Source of the DNA: Granulicella sp.
GTDB lineage: Bacteria > Acidobacteriota > Terriglobia > Terriglobales > Acidobacteriaceae
Reading direction: 5' to 3'
Length of the DNA stretch: 32,369 nt
Assembly (NCBI GenBank): GCA_025359825.1
Contig: JANYER010000272.1
Coordinates: 1-32,369, forward strand
The notes beneath the pieces are model-generated. The model saw only the letters and a program-made list of their open reading frames with translations. It had not been told where the DNA came from and did no database searches. Shown here one piece after another: positions 8,217-16,916 of this stretch. The first letter of the stretch is position 1, and every line of letters begins with the position of its first letter. A program made the position numbers and the translations under genes.

Positions 8217-8987
8217 TTAGAAGTGATGCAAGCTCTCAACGGATGGCGCTTTCTTGTCTTCTTGATGATGAGAGGTTGCGTCTTTGGAGGTTGGCCACTC
8301 CACAGGGCGAGGGCCACTATTTTCGATCGACCTGCTGACGAGGTCTCGAGAGCCTAAGCCAACCGCTAGTGCCAGCGCGAGCACGATGCCGCCAAACAAG
8401 ATGCCGAAGGCGAGGTCCACGATGGTACCGCCAATCTCCAGGTGGTCAAGGATCATCGCAGTGGTTAGAACCAGCACCAGCCATTTGACTCCGAGGGAGA
8501 GCAGGCGCGCGTATTGAAACTTTGCGTTGACCGCGCCGATGAGGACAGAGCGGGACAAAAACCTTGCAATCAGATTGCCGGCGATGAGCAAGAGGGTCGC
8601 ACCTACCAGGTGAGTGACGTATGGCAGCAGAAGCATCGAAATGTGGGAACTTCCGGAGTAGGCGGCGTCAAAGGACAGGATTCCAATGATGACCCCGAGC
8701 ACAAAGCAGCCCCAGAACGTGGCGCGCGTCAGGAGGACCGCCGGACTATGGGAGGGGGACCAGTCCTGAATGTTGGTCATACTGGCGACGGTGTGGCTGC
8801 GGGATAAGCGCTCATCGAATTTGATTGCGATGAGGATTCGGCTGAGCAGCGCAGCCAGCAACGCGCCTACCAGGGTCAGCAACAGAACTGCGGCTAATAA
8901 GGCCAGAAGTCCGGGCAGAATGCTGGCGAGTTTAAAGAGAACGCGATGTGCGGACTGGCTGAGAGCAAAGTGAATTTGTTGACCCAT
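8217..8987 (-). CDS. Membrane protein with MscS-like TM helices but no MscS beta domain
   Basis: A 256-residue protein with about five membrane segments (near 25-48, 88-106, 118-142, 162-182 and 188-210). The last helix ends in LALALAVGLGSRD, resembling the conserved TM-helix repeat found in MscS-related proteins and in CmpX-type proteins. The protein stops soon after it and lacks the cytoplasmic beta domain of a full MscS channel, so gating function is uncertain. The start is the ATG at 8987 because GGGAGGA lies 7 bases upstream; an in-frame TTG at 9005 lies upstream of that site. It is 77 bases after the glycosyltransferase gene and may be cotranscribed with treS. A role in membrane tension or osmotic response is inference from family and neighbours. 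Confidence 0.7.
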   Translation of the reverse strand: MGQQIHFALSQSAHRVLFKLASILPGLLALLAAVLLLTLVGALLAALLSRILIAIKFDERLSRSHTVASMTNIQDWSPSHSPAVLLTRATFWGCFVLGVIIGILSFDAAYSGSSHISMLLLPYVTHLVGATLLLIAGNLIARFLSRSVLIGAVNAKFQYARLLSLGVKWLVLVLTTAMILDHLEIGGTIVDLAFGILFGGIVLALALAVGLGSRDLVSRSIENSGPRPVEWPTSKDATSHHQEDKKAPSVESLHHF

Positions 8988-9009
8988 GATGTTTCCTCCC
9001 TGCAATGAC

Positions 9010-9028
9010 TACCGAAACTCGGTTTGAT
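9010..9028 (-). promoter_or_regulatory. 19-base box upstream of the MscS-like gene
   Basis: Read on + strand the box is TACCGAAACTCGGTTTGAT. It matches 15 of 19 bases of a box at 12177-12195 upstream of treS in the same orientation. It includes the dyad ACCGA-AAC-TCGGT (9011-9023) and ends 22 bases before the start codon. It could be an operator or an RNA leader element. Function is unknown. Confidence 0.35.
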
Positions 9029-9064
9029 ATTCGTTGGCTTGTTCCTTCTTTTCTAATCGAGTTT

Positions 9065-10330
9065 TTATGGATTGAATCTGTCTGGCCAGCGCCAACGCGA
9101 TACCAGGTAGGCCTTGTCGTTCTCGAAGGCGGCGGCGAGGTTTTGAATGTGTTTCTCGGGCGGTTCGCCGGAATCGGAGAGACGGATGTGCGATGCGACC
9201 CAGGCGAGGTAGAGAGGCGTGAGCGCGCCGAGGAGATGTCCGCGGTTGAGCGTTCGCTGACGGTACGCGAGGATGAAGTCGTAGACGATGCGGACCCAGA
9301 GGGCATCGCTCATATGGAAGCGCTCGGCGGGCATGAGCGACAGGTGCTTGAGGCCCACCAGGGAGTTGGGCGGCAGGACAAGCGACCAGATTCCGGAGAG
9401 GTTGGTATAGGCGAGGCGAAAGGCATCGAGCATGGGCTGTACATCGGGCCATGGGACAGTGGAGGCGATTGCAGCCGGGACAGCCTTTGCCGGCTGCAAG
9501 GGACGAACGCGCTGCCAGTAGGTCGCCTTCGCGTCGATATCACTGAAGAGAGAACCTAAGACCACCGCTAACAGTGCATTAAGATCCGTAGGCGGCGGTT
9601 GAGGGGAAGAGTATAGGCCAGTCGGCACCTCAACGATGGTGAAGTTGTTGATGGCTGCTTCGGTGACAGGCCAGACGATTGCGTCTTCTGATCCTAAGGA
9701 CGCCAACGCAGGTCTAGCTCGCAGTGCGAGCCGCTCTGCCATGCGATACGAGAGGCCAAGATCGACGGATAGGGGAAAGCGTGGGAACGCTCCGAAAAGC
9801 GTGCGGGTTAGAGGATAGAGAATGGCTGAGTTGACCAAGCCTTGATGGGAGCCGATTTGATAGTAGGGAACTGCAAGATCGACGTTGCCTGCGAGTACCG
9901 CGACTCCAAGTTTAAGAAGGGAGGCAGGGCTGAGCGAGTCCGACTCTGCGCCGAGGATGAGACAAGCCTTCGCGCCGTGGTCCTGCATGGCCTGGAAGGC
10001 GTAGACGTAGTCTGCAGCGGTGATAAATCGATTTGCGATGGAAAGGGATGAGGCTGGTACGGGCAGTGTCTGAAGATTGGGGAAGCTATCCGCTGCAATT
10101 GCTGCTGCGTCGTATCCGGGTGTTGCAACGAAGACACCCTGTCCGGGATCTTGCCCCTCGAAGGTCTGATTCAAGTGAGACAGAGTGAGGGCGAAGGATT
10201 CGCTGGACCGCGGACTGAGCCATACCAGCAGGCCCTCCAGACTAGCCGGATTACCCAGAGTAGCGGGCGAGCCGTGGGGCTCGGGGTGGAGGGTCGTTCC
10301 AACGTTGCTTGAATTAAGGTCCGTCGTCAT
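9065..10330 (-). CDS. GT-A-like glycosyltransferase translationally coupled to treS
   Basis: A 421-residue cytoplasmic protein with no signal peptide. The N-terminal 200 residues look like a GT-A (nucleotide-sugar) fold: LEGLLVWLSP at the start, ILGAESDSLSP (126-136) where a DxD metal motif is expected, then AVPYYQIGSHQGLVNSAILY and PLTRTLFG (173-180). These segments recall a family of uncharacterised and mannosylglycerate-synthase-like transferases. The usual acidic motif reads ESD and a GGDF-type motif reads SVDLGLS, so metal binding may be altered. The C-terminal half is helical. Its ATG overlaps the treS stop in an ATGA, so the two are made together. A sugar-solute or trehalose-linked transferase is possible; the donor and acceptor are unknown. 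Confidence 0.55.
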   Translation of the reverse strand: MTTDLNSSNVGTTLHPEPHGSPATLGNPASLEGLLVWLSPRSSESFALTLSHLNQTFEGQDPGQGVFVATPGYDAAAIAADSFPNLQTLPVPASSLSIANRFITAADYVYAFQAMQDHGAKACLILGAESDSLSPASLLKLGVAVLAGNVDLAVPYYQIGSHQGLVNSAILYPLTRTLFGAFPRFPLSVDLGLSYRMAERLALRARPALASLGSEDAIVWPVTEAAINNFTIVEVPTGLYSSPQPPPTDLNALLAVVLGSLFSDIDAKATYWQRVRPLQPAKAVPAAIASTVPWPDVQPMLDAFRLAYTNLSGIWSLVLPPNSLVGLKHLSLMPAERFHMSDALWVRIVYDFILAYRQRTLNRGHLLGALTPLYLAWVASHIRLSDSGEPPEKHIQNLAAAFENDKAYLVSRWRWPDRFNP

Positions 10331-12144
10331 CTTTCAGTCTTTCTGGTCAGGTCTGAACGCTGTGCAGTATCGGGAGCATCGGGTGTCAGGGGCACCTGAA
10401 CTTCCGTATCGCCTGGGTGTCGTGCAAGCTCTGCAGCCTCCTCATCGCTGAGTGAGGCGGGCGGTTGGGGGGCCTCTGGTGCGGGTTGCAGCTCCAGCCA
10501 GAAGAACGAGTACGGCGTGAGTGTGACGGCGTAAAGCTGCTGGGAAATGGGTGGAAATGGGACGTAGCCGAGCATTTCTACGGGGACGCACCCTGCAAAT
10601 TGGGCGAGATCGAGTAATGCCGGCTGTGCGAAGCGAGAGAGATTTGCGACGCAGAGGACAGTCTCGATGTGACCGTCGAGAAGAGTGTAGCGACGGAGGT
10701 AGGCTAGGACTTTGCGGTTGGTAGGGCTGAGAAATTCAAGCGTACCGCGACCGAAGACCTGGAAGAGTTTGCGAAGAGCAATCATGTTGCGCGTCCAGTG
10801 GAGCAACGATGACTGGTCCGATAGCTGGGTCTCTACATTGACGGCCTGATAGCCATAGATTGGGTCCATGACGACGGGAAAGTAGAGTCTCTCCGGCACT
10901 GCAGTGGAGAAGCCGGCGTTGCGGTCGGGGTTCCAGTGCATCGGAGTGCGAACGCCGTTGCGGTCGCCGAGATAGATGTTGTCGCCCATGCCAATCTCGT
11001 CTCCGTAGTAGACGATGGGGGTGCCGGGAAAGCTGAAGATCAGGGAGTTGAGAAGTTCGATGCGGCGGCGATTGTTGTCGACCAAGGGAGCGAGGCGGCG
11101 ACGGATTCCTACGTTGATCCGCATCTTGGGATCGGCGGAGTAAGCGTAGTACATGTAGTCGCGCTCGTCGTCGGTTACCATCTCGAGGGTGAGTTCATCG
11201 TGGTTGCGCAGGAAGAGTGCCCACTGACAGTTATCCGGAATGGGGGGCGTCTGGGCCATGATGTCGGTGATGGGAAGGCGGTCTTCCTGACGTAAGGCCA
11301 TGTAGATGCGCGGCATCAAGGGGAAGTGGAAGGCCATGTGACACTCATCCCCGTCGCCAAAGTAGGGACGGACGTCGCTGGGCCACTGGTTGGCTTCCGC
11401 GAGGATAATGCGGTTGGTGTAGTCGGCATCTATGGCGGCGCGGATACGTTTGATGGCGGCATGGGTCTCCGGGAGAGACTCGCAGCGGGTGCCGTCTCGC
11501 TCGTAGAGGTAGGGGATGGCATCCATGCGCAGTGCATCGACGCCCATGTCCAGCCAGAAGCGCATGGCCTTCAGAACCTCTTCCATGACGGCTTCGTTAT
11601 CGAAGTTGAGGTCTGGCTGATGGGAGAAGAAGCGATGCCAGTAGTAGGCACCAGCAACTTCGTCCCAGGCCCAGTTGGACTTCTCCGTGTCTTTGAAGAT
11701 GATGGGCACGTCTCTATAACGTTGGTTGTCCTGGGACCAGACGTAGAAGTCTCGCAGCGGAGAGCCGGAGGGAGCGTTGCGGGCTGCCTGAAACCACGGA
11801 TGTTGATCCGAGGTGTGATTGATCACCAATTCAATGAGCACCTGCATACCGCGTTTGTGAGCTTCATCCAGGAAGGCCTTGAAGTCGGCGAGCGTTCCAT
11901 AGACCGGATTCACGTCTACGTAGTTGGCAATGTCGTAGCCGTCGTCGCGTAGTGGAGACGGAAAAAATGGAAGCAACCAGAGACAGGTCACTCCGAGGTC
12001 CTGGAGGTAGTCGAGACGGGAGATCAAGCCGGGAAAGTCGCCCACTCCGTCGCCGTTGGAATCCTGAAAGGCACGAACGTGCAACTCATAGATAATCGCG
12101 TCTTTGAACCATAGGACATCGGTCGCACTGCCGGCTTTCTTCAC
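10327..12144 (-). CDS. treS: Trehalose synthase / maltose alpha-D-glucosyltransferase
   Basis: A 605-residue GH13 enzyme that interconverts maltose and trehalose by intramolecular transglucosylation. The early motif YELHVRAFQDSNGDGVGDF and LRDDGYDIANY are typical of TreS. The catalytic triad is visible: nucleophile Asp208 (DALRMDAIPYLYERDGT), acid/base Glu250 (ILAEANQWP) and Asp316 (FLRNHDE). The C-terminal domain carries a Pro-rich tail. There is no fused maltokinase and no glgE nearby, so a GlgE-type route is not evident. The start is GTG at 12144, with GAGAGG 8 bases upstream. Its end overlaps the glycosyltransferase gene by 4 bases. It lies divergent to treY, giving two independent routes to trehalose in one locus. 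Confidence 0.93.
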   Translation of the reverse strand: MKKAGSATDVLWFKDAIIYELHVRAFQDSNGDGVGDFPGLISRLDYLQDLGVTCLWLLPFFPSPLRDDGYDIANYVDVNPVYGTLADFKAFLDEAHKRGMQVLIELVINHTSDQHPWFQAARNAPSGSPLRDFYVWSQDNQRYRDVPIIFKDTEKSNWAWDEVAGAYYWHRFFSHQPDLNFDNEAVMEEVLKAMRFWLDMGVDALRMDAIPYLYERDGTRCESLPETHAAIKRIRAAIDADYTNRIILAEANQWPSDVRPYFGDGDECHMAFHFPLMPRIYMALRQEDRLPITDIMAQTPPIPDNCQWALFLRNHDELTLEMVTDDERDYMYYAYSADPKMRINVGIRRRLAPLVDNNRRRIELLNSLIFSFPGTPIVYYGDEIGMGDNIYLGDRNGVRTPMHWNPDRNAGFSTAVPERLYFPVVMDPIYGYQAVNVETQLSDQSSLLHWTRNMIALRKLFQVFGRGTLEFLSPTNRKVLAYLRRYTLLDGHIETVLCVANLSRFAQPALLDLAQFAGCVPVEMLGYVPFPPISQQLYAVTLTPYSFFWLELQPAPEAPQPPASLSDEEAAELARHPGDTEVQVPLTPDAPDTAQRSDLTRKTER

Positions 12145-12162
12145 TCGGAGAACCTCTCTTAC

Positions 12163-12195
12163 TTACCGAACCTCATTACCGAAATTCGAGCTGAT
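12163..12195 (-). promoter_or_regulatory. Tandem TTCGGTAA elements before treS, including the shared 19-base box
   Basis: The octamer TTACCGAA occurs twice (12163-12170, 12176-12183). The second is part of TACCGAAATTCGAGCTGAT (12177-12195), matching the box upstream of the MscS-like gene at 15 of 19 positions. The distance to the treS GTG is 32 bases. If the CATAAT at 12203 is a real -10, the box would lie at the 5' end of the mRNA. Operator or leader function is unproven. Confidence 0.35.
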
Positions 12196-12406
12196 GCATT
12201 ATGACCTATTGTCCTTGTGATTGCGGCGAGAGAGTTCGGGGTAGTCCAATCCAATCAATGTGATGCGATCCACAGGCCAGTCGTTTGCCTGTCGTGATCT
12301 TCACCCGCTCAAAATGGTGTTTTCAAGGGACTTAGACGATGGGTTTTATGACGTACAACCCCATCCTGGTTTTGCGACTCTAAACCCACTTCTGAATCAG
12401 TTTGAG

Positions 12407-12427
12407 TCACGCAATGCCTATGCGTGA
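12407..12427 (+). promoter_or_regulatory. Operator-like dyad before treY
   Basis: TCACGCA (12407-12413) and TGCGTGA (12421-12427) form a perfect 7-base inverted repeat around 7 bases. It ends 40 bases before the treY ATG. Size and symmetry suit a dimeric repressor. No regulator gene is in the window. Confidence 0.35.
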
Positions 12428-12467
12428 ACTGTGACATTTGAGCCGCATCTCAGATTGGCTATTGATC

Positions 12468-15137
12468 ATGCTTCGTACTCCCGTTTCTACCTATCGACTC
12501 CAACTTCACAAAGATTTCGCGTTTGACGATGCAGGCCGCATTGCGGATTATTTGGCTGAACTCGGCGTAACTCACATCTATAGTTCCCCGTACCTGATGT
12601 CCGCACCGGGGAGTACGCATGGCTACGATGTCGTGGACCATCAACGCGTGGATGAGGAGTTGGGTGGAGCTGAAGGCCACGAGCGATTCTGCCATCGTCT
12701 GCATGAGCTTGGCCTAGGGCAAGTTCTGGATCTTGTGCCGAACCACATGTCGCTCCGGCGCGAGAACCGCTTCTGGTGGGATGTACTGGAGAACGGGACT
12801 TCGAGCCGCTACGCATCGTTCTTTGATATCGACTGGCAATCTCACGAAGAGCGTCTTAGAAATAAAGTTATGCTACCAATTCTTGCCGATCACTATGGGA
12901 GGGTGCTGGATAGTGAAGGTATCAAGCTCACACGCGACGGAGGGTTGTTCTACGTTGAATGTGCCGGGCAGGAACTGCCGATTGCGCCGCCCACACTGCC
13001 CTCTATTCTGAGTCGCGCGGCGGAGTATGCGAAGTCGGACACGCTCAATTTTCTGGCTGTTGCCTTTAGACGCCTTCCGGCTCCGGAGTACGTTGACCGG
13101 CGCACTATTCTTGGACGTCATCGCGATAAGACGGTCCTGTATGGCTTACTGCAGCGACTGTGCGAGGAAGATTCCAATGTCCGTGAACAACTTGATGCGG
13201 TCGTGGCGGAGATTAACTCGAACAAGGACGCGCTGGATGATCTGCTGAATCAGCAAAATTACCGCCTCTCCTATTGGAAGGCCGCAGATCAGCAGCTTGG
13301 GTATCGCAGATTCTTCGATGTCAATTCGCTAATCGGCGTGCGGATGGAGCGAGAGCACGTATTCGAAGAGACGCATGCCCTGGTGCTGGATTGGCTGGAA
13401 CGAGGCATGCTGGATGGTGTGCGGGTGGACTATCCGGATGGGCTGCGCGACCCGCACCAATACTTCCAACGCCTGCGCGAACGTGCACCCCATGCATGGA
13501 TCGTAGGCGAGAAGATTCTGGAGCCGAACGAGTTCCTGCCGGCAAGCTGGCCGATCCAAGGTACCAGCGGCTATGACTTTCTTAATATGGCACTCGGCGT
13601 GTTGGTACGGCCAGAGGGTCTGGCTGAGCTCGATACGGTGTATTCCGACTTTATTGGTGGGAGCGCTTCCTTTGCAGCGATTGCACACGAAAAAAAGATT
13701 GCAATCGCAAAGGAATCGCTCGGCAGCGACGTCAACCGATTAACCTCCTTGCTGGTAGAGATCTGCGAGTGCAACCGCAATCAGCGGGACTACACACGAG
13801 CGGAGATGCGACGGGCAATTCGCGAGCTGGCAGCTTGCTTTCCTACCTATCGCAGCTACGTGCTCCCCGAGCGTAACGAAATTACTGTTGCCGACAGAAT
13901 TGTGATTGCGCAGGCCATCGAATGTGCAAAGTCTAAGCGACAGGACATCGACGCAGACCTATTCGACTTTATGCACGAGATTCTTACGCTGGGTGTGACC
14001 GGCAAGCTGGAGACTGAGTTCTTGCTGCGTTTTCAGCAATTTACTGGTCCAGTGATGGCTAAAGGTGTGGAAGATACAGCGTTCTACTGCTACAACCGAC
14101 TGACCGGCATGAATGAAGTGGGAGGTGATCCGGGACGAGATGGGTTGTCGGTCGAAGACTTTCACGTCTATTGCGCCAAGATGCAGGCTAACCATCCTCT
14201 AACGATGACGACGCTTTCTACGCATGACACCAAGCGGAGCGACGATGTGCGTGCCCGGCTTGCGACGCTTACTGAACTACCCGGCCACTTCAAAGCGGCC
14301 GTGCATCGGTGGTCGAGGATGAATGCAGAGTTCCATGCGGTTCATGCCAATGGCGGCCCGATCTTCGATCGCAATAGTGAGTACTTCTACTACCAGACGC
14401 TGATCGGTGCATGGCCGATTGAGCTTGACCGGATTACCTCGTATATGGAAAAAGCGATGCGGGAGGCCAGGCAGCAAACCTCGTGGTCGGCCAACAATGT
14501 CGACTTTGAAGCGGAGATGAGGAGCTTTATCGAGAAGACGCTGCAGCATGAGCCATTCCTGAAAGAGCTGGAACAGTTTGTGGAGTTCGTGCGGCCCGCG
14601 GGGCGGGTGAACTCCTTAGCGCAGACTCTAATGAAGAGCACCGCACCGGGTGTCCCAGACCTATACCAGGGCGCAGAGTTGTGGGACTTGAGCCTGGTAG
14701 ATCCTGACAATCGCAGGCCGGTTGACTACGCTCTGCGCTGCAGACTGCTGAATGAGATGAAGAGAATGTCAGTCGAACAGGTGATGGAGAGGATGGATGA
14801 GGGATTACCGAAGTTGTGGACGATCTATCATTCCTTGCAGTTGCGGCGCGTACACCCTGATTGGTTCGGCGCGGAAGGGGCGTACCGTCCTCTTCGGATT
14901 AGCGGAACGAAAAAAGACCATGCTCTGGCCTATTTACGAGGTGGAAATGTCATTACTCTGGTGCCACGTTTCACGATCAAGCTGCGCGAAAATTGGGGAA
15001 ATACCGGTGTGGCATTGCCGCAGGGAGAATGGCGAAATCGGTTGACTGGCGGAGTAATCAGCGGTGGCCGGGTGTCCGTCGAAGCACTACTGCGAGAGTT
15101 TCCAGTTGCGCTGCTGGTACGCGAAGGTCAGGCTTGA
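12468..15137 (+). CDS. treY: Malto-oligosyltrehalose synthase
   Basis: An 889-residue GH13 enzyme that turns the reducing-end glucose of a malto-oligosaccharide into a trehalosyl unit. I chose the ATG at 12468 because the N-terminus PVSTYRLQLHKDFAFDDA then matches the family; in-frame TTG codons at 12438 and 12462 add only a short tail and no site has a clear Shine-Dalgarno. GTHIYSSPYL-like and DLVPNHMS motifs follow. Catalytic residues are Asp321 (VRVDYPDGL), Glu348 (WIVGEKILEP) and Asp587 (STHDTKRSDD). The C-terminal GVPDLYQGAELWDLSLVDPD segment is diagnostic. treZ begins 39 bases downstream, giving the standard TreY-TreZ pathway from glycogen-type glucans. A debranching enzyme (treX/glgX) is not in the window. 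Confidence 0.95.
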   Translation: MLRTPVSTYRLQLHKDFAFDDAGRIADYLAELGVTHIYSSPYLMSAPGSTHGYDVVDHQRVDEELGGAEGHERFCHRLHELGLGQVLDLVPNHMSLRRENRFWWDVLENGTSSRYASFFDIDWQSHEERLRNKVMLPILADHYGRVLDSEGIKLTRDGGLFYVECAGQELPIAPPTLPSILSRAAEYAKSDTLNFLAVAFRRLPAPEYVDRRTILGRHRDKTVLYGLLQRLCEEDSNVREQLDAVVAEINSNKDALDDLLNQQNYRLSYWKAADQQLGYRRFFDVNSLIGVRMEREHVFEETHALVLDWLERGMLDGVRVDYPDGLRDPHQYFQRLRERAPHAWIVGEKILEPNEFLPASWPIQGTSGYDFLNMALGVLVRPEGLAELDTVYSDFIGGSASFAAIAHEKKIAIAKESLGSDVNRLTSLLVEICECNRNQRDYTRAEMRRAIRELAACFPTYRSYVLPERNEITVADRIVIAQAIECAKSKRQDIDADLFDFMHEILTLGVTGKLETEFLLRFQQFTGPVMAKGVEDTAFYCYNRLTGMNEVGGDPGRDGLSVEDFHVYCAKMQANHPLTMTTLSTHDTKRSDDVRARLATLTELPGHFKAAVHRWSRMNAEFHAVHANGGPIFDRNSEYFYYQTLIGAWPIELDRITSYMEKAMREARQQTSWSANNVDFEAEMRSFIEKTLQHEPFLKELEQFVEFVRPAGRVNSLAQTLMKSTAPGVPDLYQGAELWDLSLVDPDNRRPVDYALRCRLLNEMKRMSVEQVMERMDEGLPKLWTIYHSLQLRRVHPDWFGAEGAYRPLRISGTKKDHALAYLRGGNVITLVPRFTIKLRENWGNTGVALPQGEWRNRLTGGVISGGRVSVEALLREFPVALLVREGQA

Positions 15138-15176
15138 TGTAGTTTTATAAGCTGAGGGTGGAGGATCGAAGGCACG

Positions 15177-16916
15177 ATGCATAGCTTTAGTGTGTGGGCC
15201 CCCAAGATCAAGCGGCTGGCGGTGAAGGTGGGCCAGCAGACTTATCCGATGAGTGGTCCGAACGAGCAAGGCTATTGGAATGCCTCAGTGGACGAGGCGG
15301 TTGCCGGATCGGATTACGCGTTTTTGCTGGACAGCGATACGACGGCTTATCCCGACCCGCGCAGTGCCTGGCAGCCGCATGGTGTACATGGCGCTTCGCG
15401 GATTGTTGATCAAAGTGCTTTCTGCTGGACCGATCAAGCGTGGCAGACACCGCCGCTGGAAACCGCGATCCTCTACGAGCTCCACGTAGGAACGTTTACG
15501 CCGCAAGGCACGTTCGATGCTGCGGTGGAGCGGCTCGACTATCTGGTTGCGTTGGGGATCACACATGTTGAGCTGCTGCCGATCACGGAGTTTCCAGGAG
15601 ATTTTGGTTGGGGATACGATGGCGTTTCTCTATTCGCGGTGCGCCATCAGTATGGCGGCCCAGACGGGCTCAAGCGGCTTGTCGATCAGTGTCATCAACA
15701 CGGACTCGCGGTGATTGTCGATGTGGTCTACAACCACTTCGGACCGGTAGGGAATTACGCGAACAAGTTTGGCTTCTATCAAAGTGACAGACACCATACG
15801 CCGTGGGGCGAGGCCATCAACTTTGAGAGCGGCGGTAGCGACGAGGTGCGGCGCTTTTTTTGTGACAACGCAATCATGTTCCTGGCTGACTATCACGTGG
15901 ACGGGCTGCGCCTGGATGCGGTGCATGAGTTTATCGATCAGTCCGCGATTCACTTCATGGAGCAGCTTGCCATTGAGGTAGACGCTCTCTCCAAAAAGCT
16001 GGGACATCGGAAGGTCCTGATCGCAGAGAGTGATCTGAACGACCCACGCTTGGTCACACCGCGCGATCAGAGAGGATATGGGCTGGATGCGCAATGGAGT
16101 GATGACTTTCATCATGCGCTCTTTACCATCCTCCACCCTTCGGAGAAGACCGGTTACTACGCCGATTTCGGGTCTCTAGCCATGCTTGCCAAGGCACTGA
16201 AAGAAGCGTTCGTCTACGACGGGCAATACTCGTTGTACCGGGGCCACTCGCATGGCCGTTCTGCCCAGGGTCTATCGCTACATCGCTTTCTTGGATACAT
16301 CCAGAATCACGATCAGGTTGGCAATCGCGCAACGGGCGACCGTCTCGAACACATCATCGGGCCGGAGCTCTCCAAGGTAGCGGCTGGGCTGGTGTTGATG
16401 GCGCCTTTTATCCCGATGCTGTTTCAGGGAGAGGAGTTTGCGGCGTCCAGCCCGTTCCAGTTCTTTGCGCACCATGAAGAGGCGGAGCTGGCAAAGGCTG
16501 TCTCTGAGGGCCGCAAGCGTGACTTTGCAGCTTTTGGATGGCATCCGGATTCGGTGCCAGACCCCGAGAGCCAAGCGACTTTTGAACGCTCCACTCTGAA
16601 GTGGGACGAGGTGACGATGCCGCCGCATCAGGAGATGCTGACGTGGTACACCGACCTCATCCGTCTACGCCGGGCGACTCCGGGCTTGAATGTTGGAGAT
16701 GCAAGCACGATTGAAATTACGTTTGACGAGTCGGAGCGTTGGCTGGTTATGGATCGCGGAGCAATTCAGGTTGTGTGCAATTTCAGCGATGCTGTGCAAA
16801 CGTTGCCGTGTAAGCCAAACGCCAGCCTGCTGCTGGCTTCCTCATCGGAGGTGCGTTGCGCTGAGTCAAATGTCGTTCTGCCAGCACGGAGCCTGGCGAT
16901 TACAACCGCACTCTAG
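15177..16916 (+). CDS. treZ: Malto-oligosyltrehalose trehalohydrolase
   Basis: A 579-residue GH13 enzyme that releases free trehalose from the TreY product. An N-terminal beta-sandwich (FSVWAPKIKRLAVKV) precedes the TIM barrel. ELHVGTFTPQGTF and ELLPITEFPGDFGWGYDGV are typical of TreZ. Catalytic residues are Asp247 (GLRLDAVHEF), Glu284 (LIAESDLNDP) and Asp379 (QNHDQVGNR). GGAGG and GAAGG precede the ATG. It follows treY by 39 bases, so the two are surely one operon. Its TAG stop overlaps the stop of the converging glucan synthase-like gene in a shared CTAG, leaving no room for a separate terminator. Confidence 0.95.
   Translation: MHSFSVWAPKIKRLAVKVGQQTYPMSGPNEQGYWNASVDEAVAGSDYAFLLDSDTTAYPDPRSAWQPHGVHGASRIVDQSAFCWTDQAWQTPPLETAILYELHVGTFTPQGTFDAAVERLDYLVALGITHVELLPITEFPGDFGWGYDGVSLFAVRHQYGGPDGLKRLVDQCHQHGLAVIVDVVYNHFGPVGNYANKFGFYQSDRHHTPWGEAINFESGGSDEVRRFFCDNAIMFLADYHVDGLRLDAVHEFIDQSAIHFMEQLAIEVDALSKKLGHRKVLIAESDLNDPRLVTPRDQRGYGLDAQWSDDFHHALFTILHPSEKTGYYADFGSLAMLAKALKEAFVYDGQYSLYRGHSHGRSAQGLSLHRFLGYIQNHDQVGNRATGDRLEHIIGPELSKVAAGLVLMAPFIPMLFQGEEFAASSPFQFFAHHEEAELAKAVSEGRKRDFAAFGWHPDSVPDPESQATFERSTLKWDEVTMPPHQEMLTWYTDLIRLRRATPGLNVGDASTIEITFDESERWLVMDRGAIQVVCNFSDAVQTLPCKPNASLLLASSSEVRCAESNVVLPARSLAITTAL

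Larger units (their letters stand above)
12145..12467. other. Divergent control region between treS and treY
   Basis: No gene is seen. Both divergent promoters must lie here. On the minus strand CATAAT (12203-12198) is a possible -10 for treS but has no good -35. Two TTACCGAA octamers lie at 12163-12170 and 12176-12183, 13 bases apart. A stem-loop pairs GATGGG-TT (12338-12345) with AA-CCCCATC (12357-12365). A 7-base perfect dyad lies at 12407-12427. I cannot assign a convincing sigma-70 promoter for treY. Confidence 0.5.
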
